This document shows, piece after piece, positions 18,753 through 27,163 of a stretch of 64,000 bases of DNA. The translations under genes and the position numbers were made by a program. The notes under the pieces are model-generated. The model worked only from the letters and a program-made list of their open reading frames with translations. It was not told the origin of the DNA and made no database searches. Location of the stretch: contig NZ_QLTK01000012.1 of NCBI RefSeq assembly GCF_003269035.1, forward strand, positions 62,001-126,000. The letters run 5' to 3'. The stretch comes from Paraburkholderia bryophila. GTDB taxonomy: Bacteria > Pseudomonadota > Gammaproteobacteria > Burkholderiales > Burkholderiaceae. Numbering within the stretch: the first letter of the stretch is position 1; every line of letters starts with the position of its first letter.

Positions 18753-19361
18753 TTAGCTTTTCTTGACGCGATAGACCGCAAGACTACCACGCCAGTTCAC
18801 GCCCCAACGCACCACCTGGCCGTCGTGCAGCACGACCCGATCCAGAATCTCGATGCCCACTTCCGGCGCCAGCGCCTCGAAGTCCTCGATGGTCAGCACC
18901 CGCACGTTCGGCGTGTTGTGCCACTGATAAGGCAGCGACTTCGACACCGGCATACGCCCCTTCAACACCGACAACCGGTGCGCCCAGTAACCGAAATTCG
19001 GAAACGACACGATGCATTCCTTGCCGACCCGCACGGTCTCGCGCAGGATCGCCGCGGTCTGATGGATGGTCTGCAGCGTCTGCGACAGAATCGCGAAATC
19101 GAAGCTGCGGTCTTCGAACAGGCGCAGGCCGTCTTCCAGATTCTGCTGGATCACGTTGACGCCGTTTTGCGTCGACGCCAGCACGCCGGCGTCGTTGATC
19201 TCGATGCCGTAGCCCTGCACGTCCAGTTCCTCGGTCAGCAGCGACAGCAGCGAGCCGTCGCCGCAGCCGAGGTCCAGCACCGTGGCACGCGGCTCGACCC
19301 AGCGGGCGATCGCGCGGAAGTCCGGGCGCAACGCCAGATAATCTAGTGCTCGCTGGTTCAT
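18753..19361 (-). CDS. metW: Methionine biosynthesis protein MetW
   Basis: SAM-methyltransferase-fold protein of 202 aa, with motif I V-L-D-L-G-C-G-D-G-S. MetW is the partner of the MetX acyltransferase in many Proteobacteria and is reported to be needed for or to enhance its activity. The ATG overlaps the metX stop (ATGA), the usual arrangement. The true reaction, if any, of the methyltransferase fold is not established. Confidence 0.94.
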   Translation of the reverse strand: MNQRALDYLALRPDFRAIARWVEPRATVLDLGCGDGSLLSLLTEELDVQGYGIEINDAGVLASTQNGVNVIQQNLEDGLRLFEDRSFDFAILSQTLQTIHQTAAILRETVRVGKECIVSFPNFGYWAHRLSVLKGRMPVSKSLPYQWHNTPNVRVLTIEDFEALAPEVGIEILDRVVLHDGQVVRWGVNWRGSLAVYRVKKS

Positions 19362-20503
19362 GCGTTCACCTCGTTCGCGATACGTTCGTAATAGGCGCGC
19401 ATCACGTTGTGATAGCGCGCGTCGTCGAGCAGGAAGGCGTCGTGGCCGTGCGGTGCGTCGATTTCCGCGTAGGTGACGGTGCGCTTGTGGTCGAGCAGCG
19501 CCTTCACCAGTTCGCGCGAGCGAGCCGGCGCGAAACGCCAGTCGGTCTTGAAACTGGCAATCAGGTATTTGGCGGTGGTGTGTGCGACCGCCTTCGTCAG
19601 ATCGCCGTCGAAGGCCTTGGCCGGATCGAAATAGTCGAGCGCGCGCGTGATCAGCAGATACGTGTTGGCGTCGAAATAGTCGGCGAATTTGTCGCCCTGA
19701 TAGCGCAGGTACGACTCCACTTCGAACTCCACGTCGAAGTTGAAGTTGTACGCATCCACCGCGCCTTCCGCACGACGCAACGAGCGGCCGAATTTTTCGG
19801 CCATGTCGTCGTCGGAGAGATACGTGATGTGGCCGATCATGCGCGCGACGCGCAAGCCGCGCTTCGGCTTCACGTTGTGCGCGTAGTAGTTGCCGCCGTG
19901 GAAGTCGGGGTCCGACAGGATCGCCGAGCGCGCCACCTCGTTGAACGCGATGTTCTGCGCCGACAGCTTCGGCGTGGACGCAACCACGATGCAATGTGCC
20001 ACGCGCTCCGGATACATCACGCTCCACGCCAGTGCCTGCATGCCGCCGAGGCTGCCGCCCATGACCGCGGCGAAACGCGTAATGCCGAACTGATCGGCGA
20101 CGCGCGCCTGGGCGTTGACCCAGTCTTCCACCGTCACGACCGGGAATGCCGCGCCGTACGGATGCCCGGTGGAGGGATCGATGCTCATCGGTCCGGTCGA
20201 GCCGAAGCACGACCCGAGATTATTCACGCCGATCACGAAGAACCTGTCGGTGTCGAGCGGTTTGCCCGGGCCGACCATGTTGTCCCACCAGCCGACGTCT
20301 TTCGGATTGTCCTCGTACACGCCTGCCACGTGGTGCGACGCGTTGAGCGCGTGACACACGAGCACAGCATTGCTGCGCGCGGCGTTGAGCGTGCCGTAGG
20401 TCTCGACCATCAGGTCGTAATCGGCCAGCGACGTGCCGTTCTGCAACTGCAGAGGCTCGCTGAAATGCATTTTTTGGGGAGCGACGATACCGATCGATTC
20501 CAT
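19358..20503 (-). CDS. metX: Homoserine O-acyltransferase MetX
   Basis: Alpha/beta-hydrolase enzyme that acylates homoserine in the methionine pathway. The nucleophile elbow is G-G-S-L-G-G-M-Q-A, with late Asp and His (A-P-H-G-H-D-A-F) completing the triad. 381 aa. Proteobacterial MetX proteins can use acetyl- or succinyl-CoA; this cannot be settled from the motif by eye, and betaproteobacterial MetX enzymes coupled to MetW are often succinyl-specific. The start at 20503 begins M-E-S-I-G-I-V-A-P-Q. A candidate promoter and hairpin lie upstream. Confidence 0.94.
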   Translation of the reverse strand: MESIGIVAPQKMHFSEPLQLQNGTSLADYDLMVETYGTLNAARSNAVLVCHALNASHHVAGVYEDNPKDVGWWDNMVGPGKPLDTDRFFVIGVNNLGSCFGSTGPMSIDPSTGHPYGAAFPVVTVEDWVNAQARVADQFGITRFAAVMGGSLGGMQALAWSVMYPERVAHCIVVASTPKLSAQNIAFNEVARSAILSDPDFHGGNYYAHNVKPKRGLRVARMIGHITYLSDDDMAEKFGRSLRRAEGAVDAYNFNFDVEFEVESYLRYQGDKFADYFDANTYLLITRALDYFDPAKAFDGDLTKAVAHTTAKYLIASFKTDWRFAPARSRELVKALLDHKRTVTYAEIDAPHGHDAFLLDDARYHNVMRAYYERIANEVNA

Positions 20504-20822
20504 TCATTCCGCCGTTTAACAGATACAGGGCGGCTAGATGGCGTCGGCGAGGCACGGAGGAGACGGCTGTGTGCGCGGCTGACGACCTCTTTAGCCGCAT
20601 TTATAGTGAACCGTGGGAGAAACTCCCGGCAGTTCGCGCGCCCGCAATCGAGTCAGCAAATCGGCGCGTGATAGGTATTCAAGGTGTTCAGGGTGCTGCG
20701 GAAAGCGGCTTGGGAGGCGCCTGAAAGGCATCCGGCGGCCGCAGTCAGGCGCAAAGTATAGCGGAAAATCCGGAGCGACAGCGTCGCCGGCGCGGCCCGC
20801 TCAACGCCACGCGCCGCGTGGA
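20504..20822 (-). promoter_or_regulatory. metX upstream region with -10 and leader hairpin
   Basis: The gap between slmA and metX is 319 bases. On the minus strand a TATAAA (20605-20600) is followed within a few bases by GCGGCT (20598-20593) and its complement AGCCGC (20580-20575) around a 12-base loop. A short palindrome GGGAGTTTCTCCC lies just upstream (20627-20615) in the -35 area. This could be a methionine-responsive control site, but I match it to no known regulator or riboswitch. The remainder holds nothing recognisable. Confidence 0.35.
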
Positions 20823-21557
20823 CTACTGAAGAATCAGCAGGATTTGCGCATCGGCGTGTTCGGCGGGCAGGCGCACAAAACCGCTGCGCACATACCGATG
20901 CCAGCGTCCGATGATGTAGCTCAGCAGCAGGCTCGCGCGAATCGTGGGATCGTAGCCGGCGGGTAGCGCGGCGGAGGTGTGTGCCGGCGCTTGCGGGTGG
21001 TTTTCGGCCGCGTCTATGACTGCAGTTGCGCTCTCGTTGCCGGTCGCCTCCATTTGGGCGAGCCGCAGACATTGTTTCAGCGACGCCTCCACCCGCTCCA
21101 GCATCTGGTTGACGCGCTCGGTCAGCCGTTCATGCTCGCCGACCAGCGCCTCGCAGGTGAGCACGCGTGTCATGCCGGGATTCTTCGCGGGAAAATTGAG
21201 CAGCATCAACGCGATCGCGCGGGCCTGCAGCACGCCATTGCTTTCCTTGCCGACGATCTGGTTGATCAGCCCAAAGACAGTCTGTTCGATGAACTCGATC
21301 AGCCCTTCGAACATTTGCGCCTTGCTGGCGAAATGACGATACAACGCGGCTTCGGATACGCCCAGCCGGGCGGCGAGCGCCGCCGTGGTGATTTTTTCGC
21401 TTTTCGGCGCTTCCAGCATGGCGGCGAGCGTCTGCAGGATATGCACGCGGCGCTCGCCCGGCTTCAGGCGCTGCGCGCGCGAAGCGGCCGCCGCCACGGG
21501 TTCGTGCTCCGGTTCGTGTTCGGCTAAGGCTTCGTCAGGCTTGTCGATCGGCTGCAT
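20823..21557 (-). CDS. slmA: TetR-fold nucleoid occlusion factor SlmA
   Basis: DNA-binding division inhibitor that blocks FtsZ assembly over the nucleoid in gamma- and some betaproteobacteria. The TetR helix-turn-helix is visible: K-I-T-T-A-A-L-A-A-R-L-G-V-S-E-A-A-L-Y-R-H-F-A-S. The C-terminal half matches SlmA length and pattern (I-G-R-W-H-R-Y-V-R-S-G-F). ATG 21557 gives 244 aa, with an acidic, Glu/Pro/Ala-rich N-terminal extension of about 30 residues. The start overlaps the end of the upstream nucleotidase gene by 34 bases. Confidence 0.88.
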   Translation of the reverse strand: MQPIDKPDEALAEHEPEHEPVAAAASRAQRLKPGERRVHILQTLAAMLEAPKSEKITTAALAARLGVSEAALYRHFASKAQMFEGLIEFIEQTVFGLINQIVGKESNGVLQARAIALMLLNFPAKNPGMTRVLTCEALVGEHERLTERVNQMLERVEASLKQCLRLAQMEATGNESATAVIDAAENHPQAPAHTSAALPAGYDPTIRASLLLSYIIGRWHRYVRSGFVRLPAEHADAQILLILQ

Positions 21558-22327
21558 GGCTGTCGTCCCGTCTGCTGTCCCTTCAATCGAACCGAGCGGG
21601 TGCCCAGTCGTAGCGATTTTAACGAACGAATGGACTGATCGACATAGTGCGGCCGACCCGTGCCCGGCAGACGCGTCGGCACGCCGTCCACATGCGGCTT
21701 GCGCGGCAGATGGCCGGTGATCCACACGGTGCGAATGCCCAGACGCCGGTAGTGCTTCAGATGCGAGCGCGTGTCTTCCACGAGTATTACGTCTTTCAAG
21801 GCAACGTGGGCGTCGCGCATGGTCTTGCGCAGCATGGCGTGGTCGGGCTTGGCGCGCCAGCGGCGGCGATCGGCCATGTGCTCGATCGCGATCACCTGTT
21901 CGAACAGGCGCTCGATGCGCAGTTCCGCCAGCACCGCGCGCGCATACGCTTCGGGCGCGTTGGTCAGCACGATCTTGCGGCCCGGCAGCGCCGCGACCAG
22001 ACGCGCCACGCCGCGTTCGTAGCGGATCATCGAGCCGAGATCCGGGAACGTGTGCACGAACTTCAGGAAATCGTGCGGATCGAGTGGATGGTGCCGCGTG
22101 AGGCCGAGCAGTGCCGCGCCGTAGCGCTGCGTATAGACGCGGCGCATGCGGTTCGCTTCGTCGACATCCACGTTCAGCGTGTCGATGATGTACCGATTCA
22201 TGCCCTGATTGATCGCCGGAAAGATGGCGTGCGAGGCGTGGTGCAGGGTGTTGTCGAGATCGAACAACCAGACCGGTTTGCCACCGGCGATATGCGGACG
22301 GCGGCGCCGCGAAGTGGGAGTGCGCAT
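21524..22327 (-). CDS. HAD-superfamily pyrimidine 5'-nucleotidase
   Basis: Haloacid-dehalogenase-fold phosphatase, 267 aa. Motif I is F-D-L-D-N-T-L, motif II V-L-T-N-A-P and motif III/IV K-P ... I-L-V-E-D-T. It resembles the pyrimidine nucleotidases of the SDT1/PPase group that dephosphorylate UMP and CMP. The last 11 codons overlap the slmA start, and the tail after about residue 225 is Arg/Ser-rich and not family-like, so the extreme C-terminus may be lineage-specific. Substrate is inferred from family only. Confidence 0.85.
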   Translation of the reverse strand: MRTPTSRRRRPHIAGGKPVWLFDLDNTLHHASHAIFPAINQGMNRYIIDTLNVDVDEANRMRRVYTQRYGAALLGLTRHHPLDPHDFLKFVHTFPDLGSMIRYERGVARLVAALPGRKIVLTNAPEAYARAVLAELRIERLFEQVIAIEHMADRRRWRAKPDHAMLRKTMRDAHVALKDVILVEDTRSHLKHYRRLGIRTVWITGHLPRKPHVDGVPTRLPGTGRPHYVDQSIRSLKSLRLGTRSVRLKGQQTGRQPCSRSTSLTKP

Positions 22328-22586
22328 GAGGTGCGGCGCCGTTCAGGCGCGAAGTGTCGCGTCAGGCAGCGAACGTTTGCGGTTCGCGCCACTGGCGGCG
22401 AGATGAGAGGGGGATGTGCTGGAGCGTCTTGCTGGCGCGTTGCGAGCCGCCGTGACGTAGGGTCGTGAAGCGCGGCCTTGAGCTGTTTTGAGTTCTGCTC
22501 TGAACCTCGCGGTCGCGGAACACAACTGCACGGCACATAGTGCACGCCGTTACGACATGCGCTATGTACCGGGATTGAGGCAGGAT

Positions 22587-23486
22587 TCAATGCGAGCGGA
22601 TCATCGTGCCGAACGGCTGTTCGGTGAGAATTTCCAGCAGCACCGAGTGCTCGATGCGACCGTCGATGATGTGTACCGAGCGCACGCCGCTCTTGGCCGC
22701 GTCCAGCGCCGACGAAATTTTCGGCAACATGCCGCCTGAGATCGTGCCGTCGGCGAACAGACCGTCGATTTCGCGCGCGGACAGGTCGGTCAGCAAATTG
22801 CCTTCTTTGTCCATCACGCCCGGAATGTTGGTCATCATCACGAGCTTTTCGGCGTTCAGTACAACCGCCAGTTTGCCCGCGACCAGATCCGCGTTGATGT
22901 TGTACGACAGGCCGTCTTCGCCGAAGCCGATCGGCGAGATGACGGGAATGAACGCGTCGTCTTGCAGCGCTTTCACCACCGCCGGGTTGATCGCCTCGAC
23001 CTCGCCGACCTGGCCGATGTCGACGTACTGGCCCGGGTTGTCGCGGTCCGGCATCAGCATCTTGCGCGCGTGGATCAGGCCGCCGTCTTTGCCGGTGAGA
23101 CCGACCGCGTGGCCGCCGAAATGGTTGATCAGCGTGACGATGTCTTGTTGCACCTCGCCGCCGAGCACCCATTCGACGACTTCCATGGTCTCTTCGTCGG
23201 TGACGCGCATGCCCTGGATGAACGTGCCCTGTTTGCCGATCTTCTTCAGCGCCGTGTCGATCTGCGGGCCGCCGCCGTGGACGATGACCGGATTGATGCC
23301 GACCAGCTTCAGCAGAATCACGTCGCGCGCGAAGCCCTGCTTGAGACGCTCCTCGGTCATGGCGTTGCCGCCGTATTTGATCACCACGGTCTTACCGTGA
23401 TATTGACGAATGTAAGGCAGCGCCTCGGCCAGGATTTCAGCCTTCAGGGTGGGCGCGATCTGCGAAAGGTCGGGAAGCTCGGACAT
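22587..23486 (-). CDS. argB: Acetylglutamate kinase
   Basis: Second enzyme of arginine synthesis; phosphorylates N-acetylglutamate. Family motifs: V-I-K-Y-G-G-N-A-M near the N-terminus, H-G-G-G-P-Q-I, and the G-G-M-L-P-K segment close to the end. ATG 23486 (M-S-E-L-P-D-L) gives 299 aa; a GTG six codons upstream is possible. The N-terminal helix of about 20 residues before the catalytic core is compatible with arginine-sensitive hexameric forms. It lies 259 bases before the nucleotidase gene, and that gap shows no further gene. Confidence 0.95.
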   Translation of the reverse strand: MSELPDLSQIAPTLKAEILAEALPYIRQYHGKTVVIKYGGNAMTEERLKQGFARDVILLKLVGINPVIVHGGGPQIDTALKKIGKQGTFIQGMRVTDEETMEVVEWVLGGEVQQDIVTLINHFGGHAVGLTGKDGGLIHARKMLMPDRDNPGQYVDIGQVGEVEAINPAVVKALQDDAFIPVISPIGFGEDGLSYNINADLVAGKLAVVLNAEKLVMMTNIPGVMDKEGNLLTDLSAREIDGLFADGTISGGMLPKISSALDAAKSGVRSVHIIDGRIEHSVLLEILTEQPFGTMIRSH

Positions 23487-23756
23487 GGCGGCAGGCTCAG
23501 GCACGGACAGTTAAAACACGGCGAATTGTACAGGACTGGCGCGCTGCAACAGGGTTTTCGACAGCGGCGCCGGTGGCGGGCGGCGCGGCTTTTTGCGCAC
23601 CGCGCCATGACGGCCCGCGAATGCCGGCCGACCATCAAGCCTAACGCGGTTCGAAGGCGTTTGTGTATTAGCCGAATGGACGACTAACGGCGCTTCGCCG
23701 GTAGTGGCATCATCTGCGGATCGATGCCTGATTCAGCGCGTTTATCCGGGCCTGCC

Positions 23757-23984
23757 ATGAAACTTTCCGCCTCCCGCCACGAAAGCAGCGCGCGCTGTCC
23801 GCGCTGCGGTAACGCGTTCGATTGCTCGATGCATGCGCAGCCGTTCGACTGCTGGTGCCGAGAAATGCCGTCGTTGCCGGCGGAGCGGCTGGATCCGGCC
23901 GGCGGATGCTTGTGTCCGGAGTGCCTCGCGGCAGAGATTGCGCGAGCGACTCATGGGCGGCCCTCCGGCGGTGCTTTGCCGTGA
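23757..23984 (+). CDS. Small cysteine-rich CWC-type protein
   Basis: A 75-residue protein with eight cysteines: C-P-R-C-G near the start, then D-C, C-W-C-R and C-L-C-P-E-C. This matches the cysteine-rich CWC family of unknown function, probably a small metal-binding (zinc-ribbon-like) protein. The ATG at 23757 precedes the conserved region; the frame is open to an earlier ATG at 23724. It is monocistronic, divergent from argB and convergent with the next gene. Confidence 0.68.
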   Translation: MKLSASRHESSARCPRCGNAFDCSMHAQPFDCWCREMPSLPAERLDPAGGCLCPECLAAEIARATHGRPSGGALP

Positions 23985-24086
23985 GGTTGCAGGACGGCGA
24001 CGGGCTGACGGCGGCGCCCAGGACTTGCGGACGATCCGTCGGTAGCCGACTGACGAGTCGCCCGTAGCCCGCCCGTAGTAACGTGC

Positions 24087-25724
24087 TTACGACGCAGAAT
24101 GCCCGGCCGCGAGCGCGCTCAGGTCACGGGCCACGGCTTCCAGTGGCGGTTCCCACTGGCCGAACCGCGGTTGCCGGTACAACGTGGCGCTCGGATACCA
24201 CGGGCTGTCGCGGCGATCGAGCAGCCAGACCCAGTGCGGATTGACGTCGAGCAGCACCCAGGTGCGCTGCCCGAGCGCACCGCTTAAATGCGCCGCCGAC
24301 GTGCATGCCGTGATAACGAGGTCGAGCGCGCTCACGAAGGCGGCGGTGTTGTCGAAGGTGGCGAATTCTGCCGTGTAGTCCGTCATGGCCAAACCGGCGT
24401 TTCGAGCTGCCGCCACGTCGGCCTCAGCACCCGGCTGCAGCGAATAGAACGCCACGTTTTGCATTCCGCCGAAATGCGCCGCGTAGCGCTCCCAGCCGAC
24501 TCGCCGGAATGGATTGCGCTGATGGCCGAGGCTGCCGGTCCACGTCAGTCCGACTTTCAGCCGTGTTTCGCCGGCTAGCCTCCGACGCCACGATTGACTG
24601 GCCGTGTCGTCAGCATGCAGATAGGGCGCGCCGGCGGGAATCGTGGCAATGCGCGTGCCGAAGATCAACGGCAGGCTGAGTAGTGGAATCTCATAGTCGA
24701 ACGGCCGCAGCGATTCCAGATCGACGCCGGTCGAGTAACCGTCCACGTACTGACCGAGACTACGCACGAGCAGGGCGCCCATCTGCGGAAACGAATTCCA
24801 GATCACGCGGCCGCCCTCGCGATGCACGCGGTCGGCCAGCATCGGGATATAGCGGCTGAACTGTAGCACGTCGCCCATGCCTTGTTCGCCCCAGACCAGC
24901 AGCGTTTTGCCGGCGAGCGGTTCGCCGTGCCACGTCGGTGCGGGTATCGCGGGCCGGTTGCCGCCGAGTTCCGACGAACCGTCCCAGCGTGCCTCGTGTG
25001 ACTGCCAGCCGTTTGGGCAATCGCCGCGCATCAATTGCAGCATGGCGAGATTCGAGCGCATCGTCGCATTTGAAGGCGCGATCGCGCAGGCGGTTTGGGT
25101 GGCCTGTTCGGCCTCTGCCCAGCGTTGCGCTTCGCGTAGCGCCAGCGCATAGTTGTTGTGCGCCAGTGGGCTGAGCGGCGCACATTGCACGGCTTTCGCG
25201 CCGGCTTCGAGCGCACGCGGCAGGTCCATGCCGGTGCGACACGCATGCGTGAGATTGGTCCATGCATCGCCCTCGCCGGGTTCGTCCCGCACCGCGCTTT
25301 CCAGCAGCGCGAGCTGTTCGCTCGGGTCGCCACCGGTCAGCATTAATGCCCCGGCGAGATTGCTGCGCAGCCGTGGCAAAGTCGGTTCGATGGCAAGTGC
25401 GCGGCGGTAAGCGGCAATGGCCTCGCCATGCCGGTTTGCCATTTGCAGAACGTAGCCGAGACGGAAATGCGTCAAAGCGCGACGTGAATCGAGTTGGGCA
25501 ATAATGGCGGCGAGTTCGATCGCCTCGCCGTGGCGAGCCTGCTCAAGCAACGTGGCGCAGAGCGTTTCAAGCGACCCGTCGTCGAGCGGATGCAACTGGC
25601 CTGCGGCGTCGAGCCATCGGGCTTCGGTGTTGGCCGTGTTGTCGTGGCGGGCTGCGGCGGCATGCCGCAGAAAAGTCAGGAAAGCTGATGAGACATCAGC
25701 CTCGCAGTCGGAGGTAGGTAGCAT
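24087..25724 (-). CDS. TPR-repeat protein with glycosyltransferase-like C-terminus
   Basis: A 545-residue cytosolic-looking protein without signal peptide. Residues about 30-230 hold TPR units (H-F-R-L-G-Y-V-L-Q-M-A, A-I-A-A-Y-R-R-A-L-A-I). The C-terminal half has the Rossmann-like pattern of GT9/GT41-related TPR glycosyltransferases: L-L-V-W-G-E-Q-G-M-G-D, V-G-L-T-W-T-G-S, and D-L-V-I-T-A-C-T-S-A-A-H-L-S-G-A-L-G. The pair G-M-G-D and T-x-x-A-H-L-x-G-A suggests nucleotide-sugar binding. Acceptor and sugar are unknown; no polysaccharide genes flank it. Divergent from the RegB/RegA genes. Confidence 0.78.
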   Translation of the reverse strand: MLPTSDCEADVSSAFLTFLRHAAAARHDNTANTEARWLDAAGQLHPLDDGSLETLCATLLEQARHGEAIELAAIIAQLDSRRALTHFRLGYVLQMANRHGEAIAAYRRALAIEPTLPRLRSNLAGALMLTGGDPSEQLALLESAVRDEPGEGDAWTNLTHACRTGMDLPRALEAGAKAVQCAPLSPLAHNNYALALREAQRWAEAEQATQTACAIAPSNATMRSNLAMLQLMRGDCPNGWQSHEARWDGSSELGGNRPAIPAPTWHGEPLAGKTLLVWGEQGMGDVLQFSRYIPMLADRVHREGGRVIWNSFPQMGALLVRSLGQYVDGYSTGVDLESLRPFDYEIPLLSLPLIFGTRIATIPAGAPYLHADDTASQSWRRRLAGETRLKVGLTWTGSLGHQRNPFRRVGWERYAAHFGGMQNVAFYSLQPGAEADVAAARNAGLAMTDYTAEFATFDNTAAFVSALDLVITACTSAAHLSGALGQRTWVLLDVNPHWVWLLDRRDSPWYPSATLYRQPRFGQWEPPLEAVARDLSALAAGHSAS

Positions 25725-25852
25725 GGAAGAGTGGTGCGCCGTTAGAGCCGATGCCGAAGGATTGGCCCGGGCGTCGCTATCGCAAAAAATCCATGGTACC
25801 GACGCGAGGCTGCGCAGTAAGTCGGACTAGTCTGAACAGGTACACTCAAGTC

Positions 25853-27163
25853 ATGCATCGAATAACCAACACCGGTCGCGTCAATCTGGGTCATCTGTTC
25901 TGGCTGCGTAGTCTGGCCATCATCGGGCAACTGGTGACCATCGCGGTCGTGCAGATCTTTATCGGCGTGCATCTGCCGTTGCCCGCCATGCTGCTCGTGA
26001 TCGCGCTCGAAGTGATCTTCAACGGACTCACGTGGTGGCGCGTCTCGCAGCAGCGGCCCGAATCCAACATGGAGCTGTTTGGCCAGATCTGGGTCGATCT
26101 GGGTGCGTTGTCCGCGCTGCTGTTCCTCTCGGGGGGCACCACCAATCCGTTCGTCTCGCTCTATCTGCCTTCGCTGGCCATTGCCGCAGCCGTGTTGCCA
26201 TGGCATCTGATGGCGTGGCTCGCGGCGTTCGCCGTGGCCTGCTACGCGGTGCTCGGTTTCGATTCCGTGCCGCTCAATCTCGACAACCCTGCCAACCTGT
26301 TCGACTACTATCGCGCCGGCATGTGGGTGAACTTCATGGTCAGCGTGGGACTGATCGCGTGGTTCGTTGCACGTATGTCGCGCGCGCTGCGACTACGTGA
26401 CGCAGCACTCGGAGATGCGCAGCAGCGCTTGCTTCACGACGAGCGCGCGGTCGCATTGGGTGTGCAGGCGGCCACCGTCGCGCACGAAATCGGCACGCCA
26501 CTGTCTACAATTGCAATGTTGTCCGAAGAATTGCGCGACGCGGCACGCACCGACAAAGGGCTCGCAGCCTACAGCGCCGATATCGAACTGCTCGAGCAGC
26601 AGATGTCGCTGTGCACGTCGGCGCTGGCCAGATTGCGCAGCCGTGCCTCGACGACCACGAGTCGACAGCCCGTCGGCGAATGGCTCGAATCGTTCGGCGA
26701 GCAGTGGCGCTTGCGTCATCCGCATGTGAAATTCGAGCGGATCGGTGTGCCGCCGCCCGAGGTCAGTCTTGACGATACCGTGGCCGTCAGTCAGATTCTC
26801 ACGATTCTGCTCGACAACGCCGCGCGAGCTAGCCGCGATCACGTGACGCTGGCCTGCACGCTGGCGGCGCGAGGCGACCAGATCGTTTTCGAAGTCTGCG
26901 ACGCGGGGCCCGGCATTCCCGCGACGCTGCGTGGCTCGCTCGGCGCGATGCCGGTGGAGAGCACGCAAGGCGGACATGGCGTGGGTCTCTATCTGGCCTT
27001 TTCGGCGGCGGCGCGTTTGAGAGGGTCGATCGATCTGACCGACGTCAGCCCGATCAAGCCGCGTGGCACGCGAGCGCTCCTGAAGCTGCCGCTCGCCGGG
27101 CGCAAATTATCAGGCGTGGGCCGTCAAGGCAGCGCGCCATCCAACACGGAGAAACAGGCATGA
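25853..27163 (+). CDS. regB: RegB/PrrB-type redox sensor histidine kinase
   Basis: Membrane histidine kinase that reports redox state, likely via the quinone pool, to its partner regulator. About six hydrophobic segments fill residues 15-185 and include G94-G-T-T-N-P-F100, the ubiquinone-binding motif of RegB. The phospho-acceptor is H211 in V-A-H-E-I-G-T-P-L-S-T; a cysteine at 254, 43 residues on, sits where RegB carries its redox-active Cys (40 residues on). The ATPase N and G boxes follow (L-L-D-N-A-A-R-A-S, D-A-G-P-G-I, G-G-H-G-V-G-L). ATG 25853 gives 436 aa. It overlaps the regulator gene by ATGA. Confidence 0.9.
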   Translation: MHRITNTGRVNLGHLFWLRSLAIIGQLVTIAVVQIFIGVHLPLPAMLLVIALEVIFNGLTWWRVSQQRPESNMELFGQIWVDLGALSALLFLSGGTTNPFVSLYLPSLAIAAAVLPWHLMAWLAAFAVACYAVLGFDSVPLNLDNPANLFDYYRAGMWVNFMVSVGLIAWFVARMSRALRLRDAALGDAQQRLLHDERAVALGVQAATVAHEIGTPLSTIAMLSEELRDAARTDKGLAAYSADIELLEQQMSLCTSALARLRSRASTTTSRQPVGEWLESFGEQWRLRHPHVKFERIGVPPPEVSLDDTVAVSQILTILLDNAARASRDHVTLACTLAARGDQIVFEVCDAGPGIPATLRGSLGAMPVESTQGGHGVGLYLAFSAAARLRGSIDLTDVSPIKPRGTRALLKLPLAGRKLSGVGRQGSAPSNTEKQA

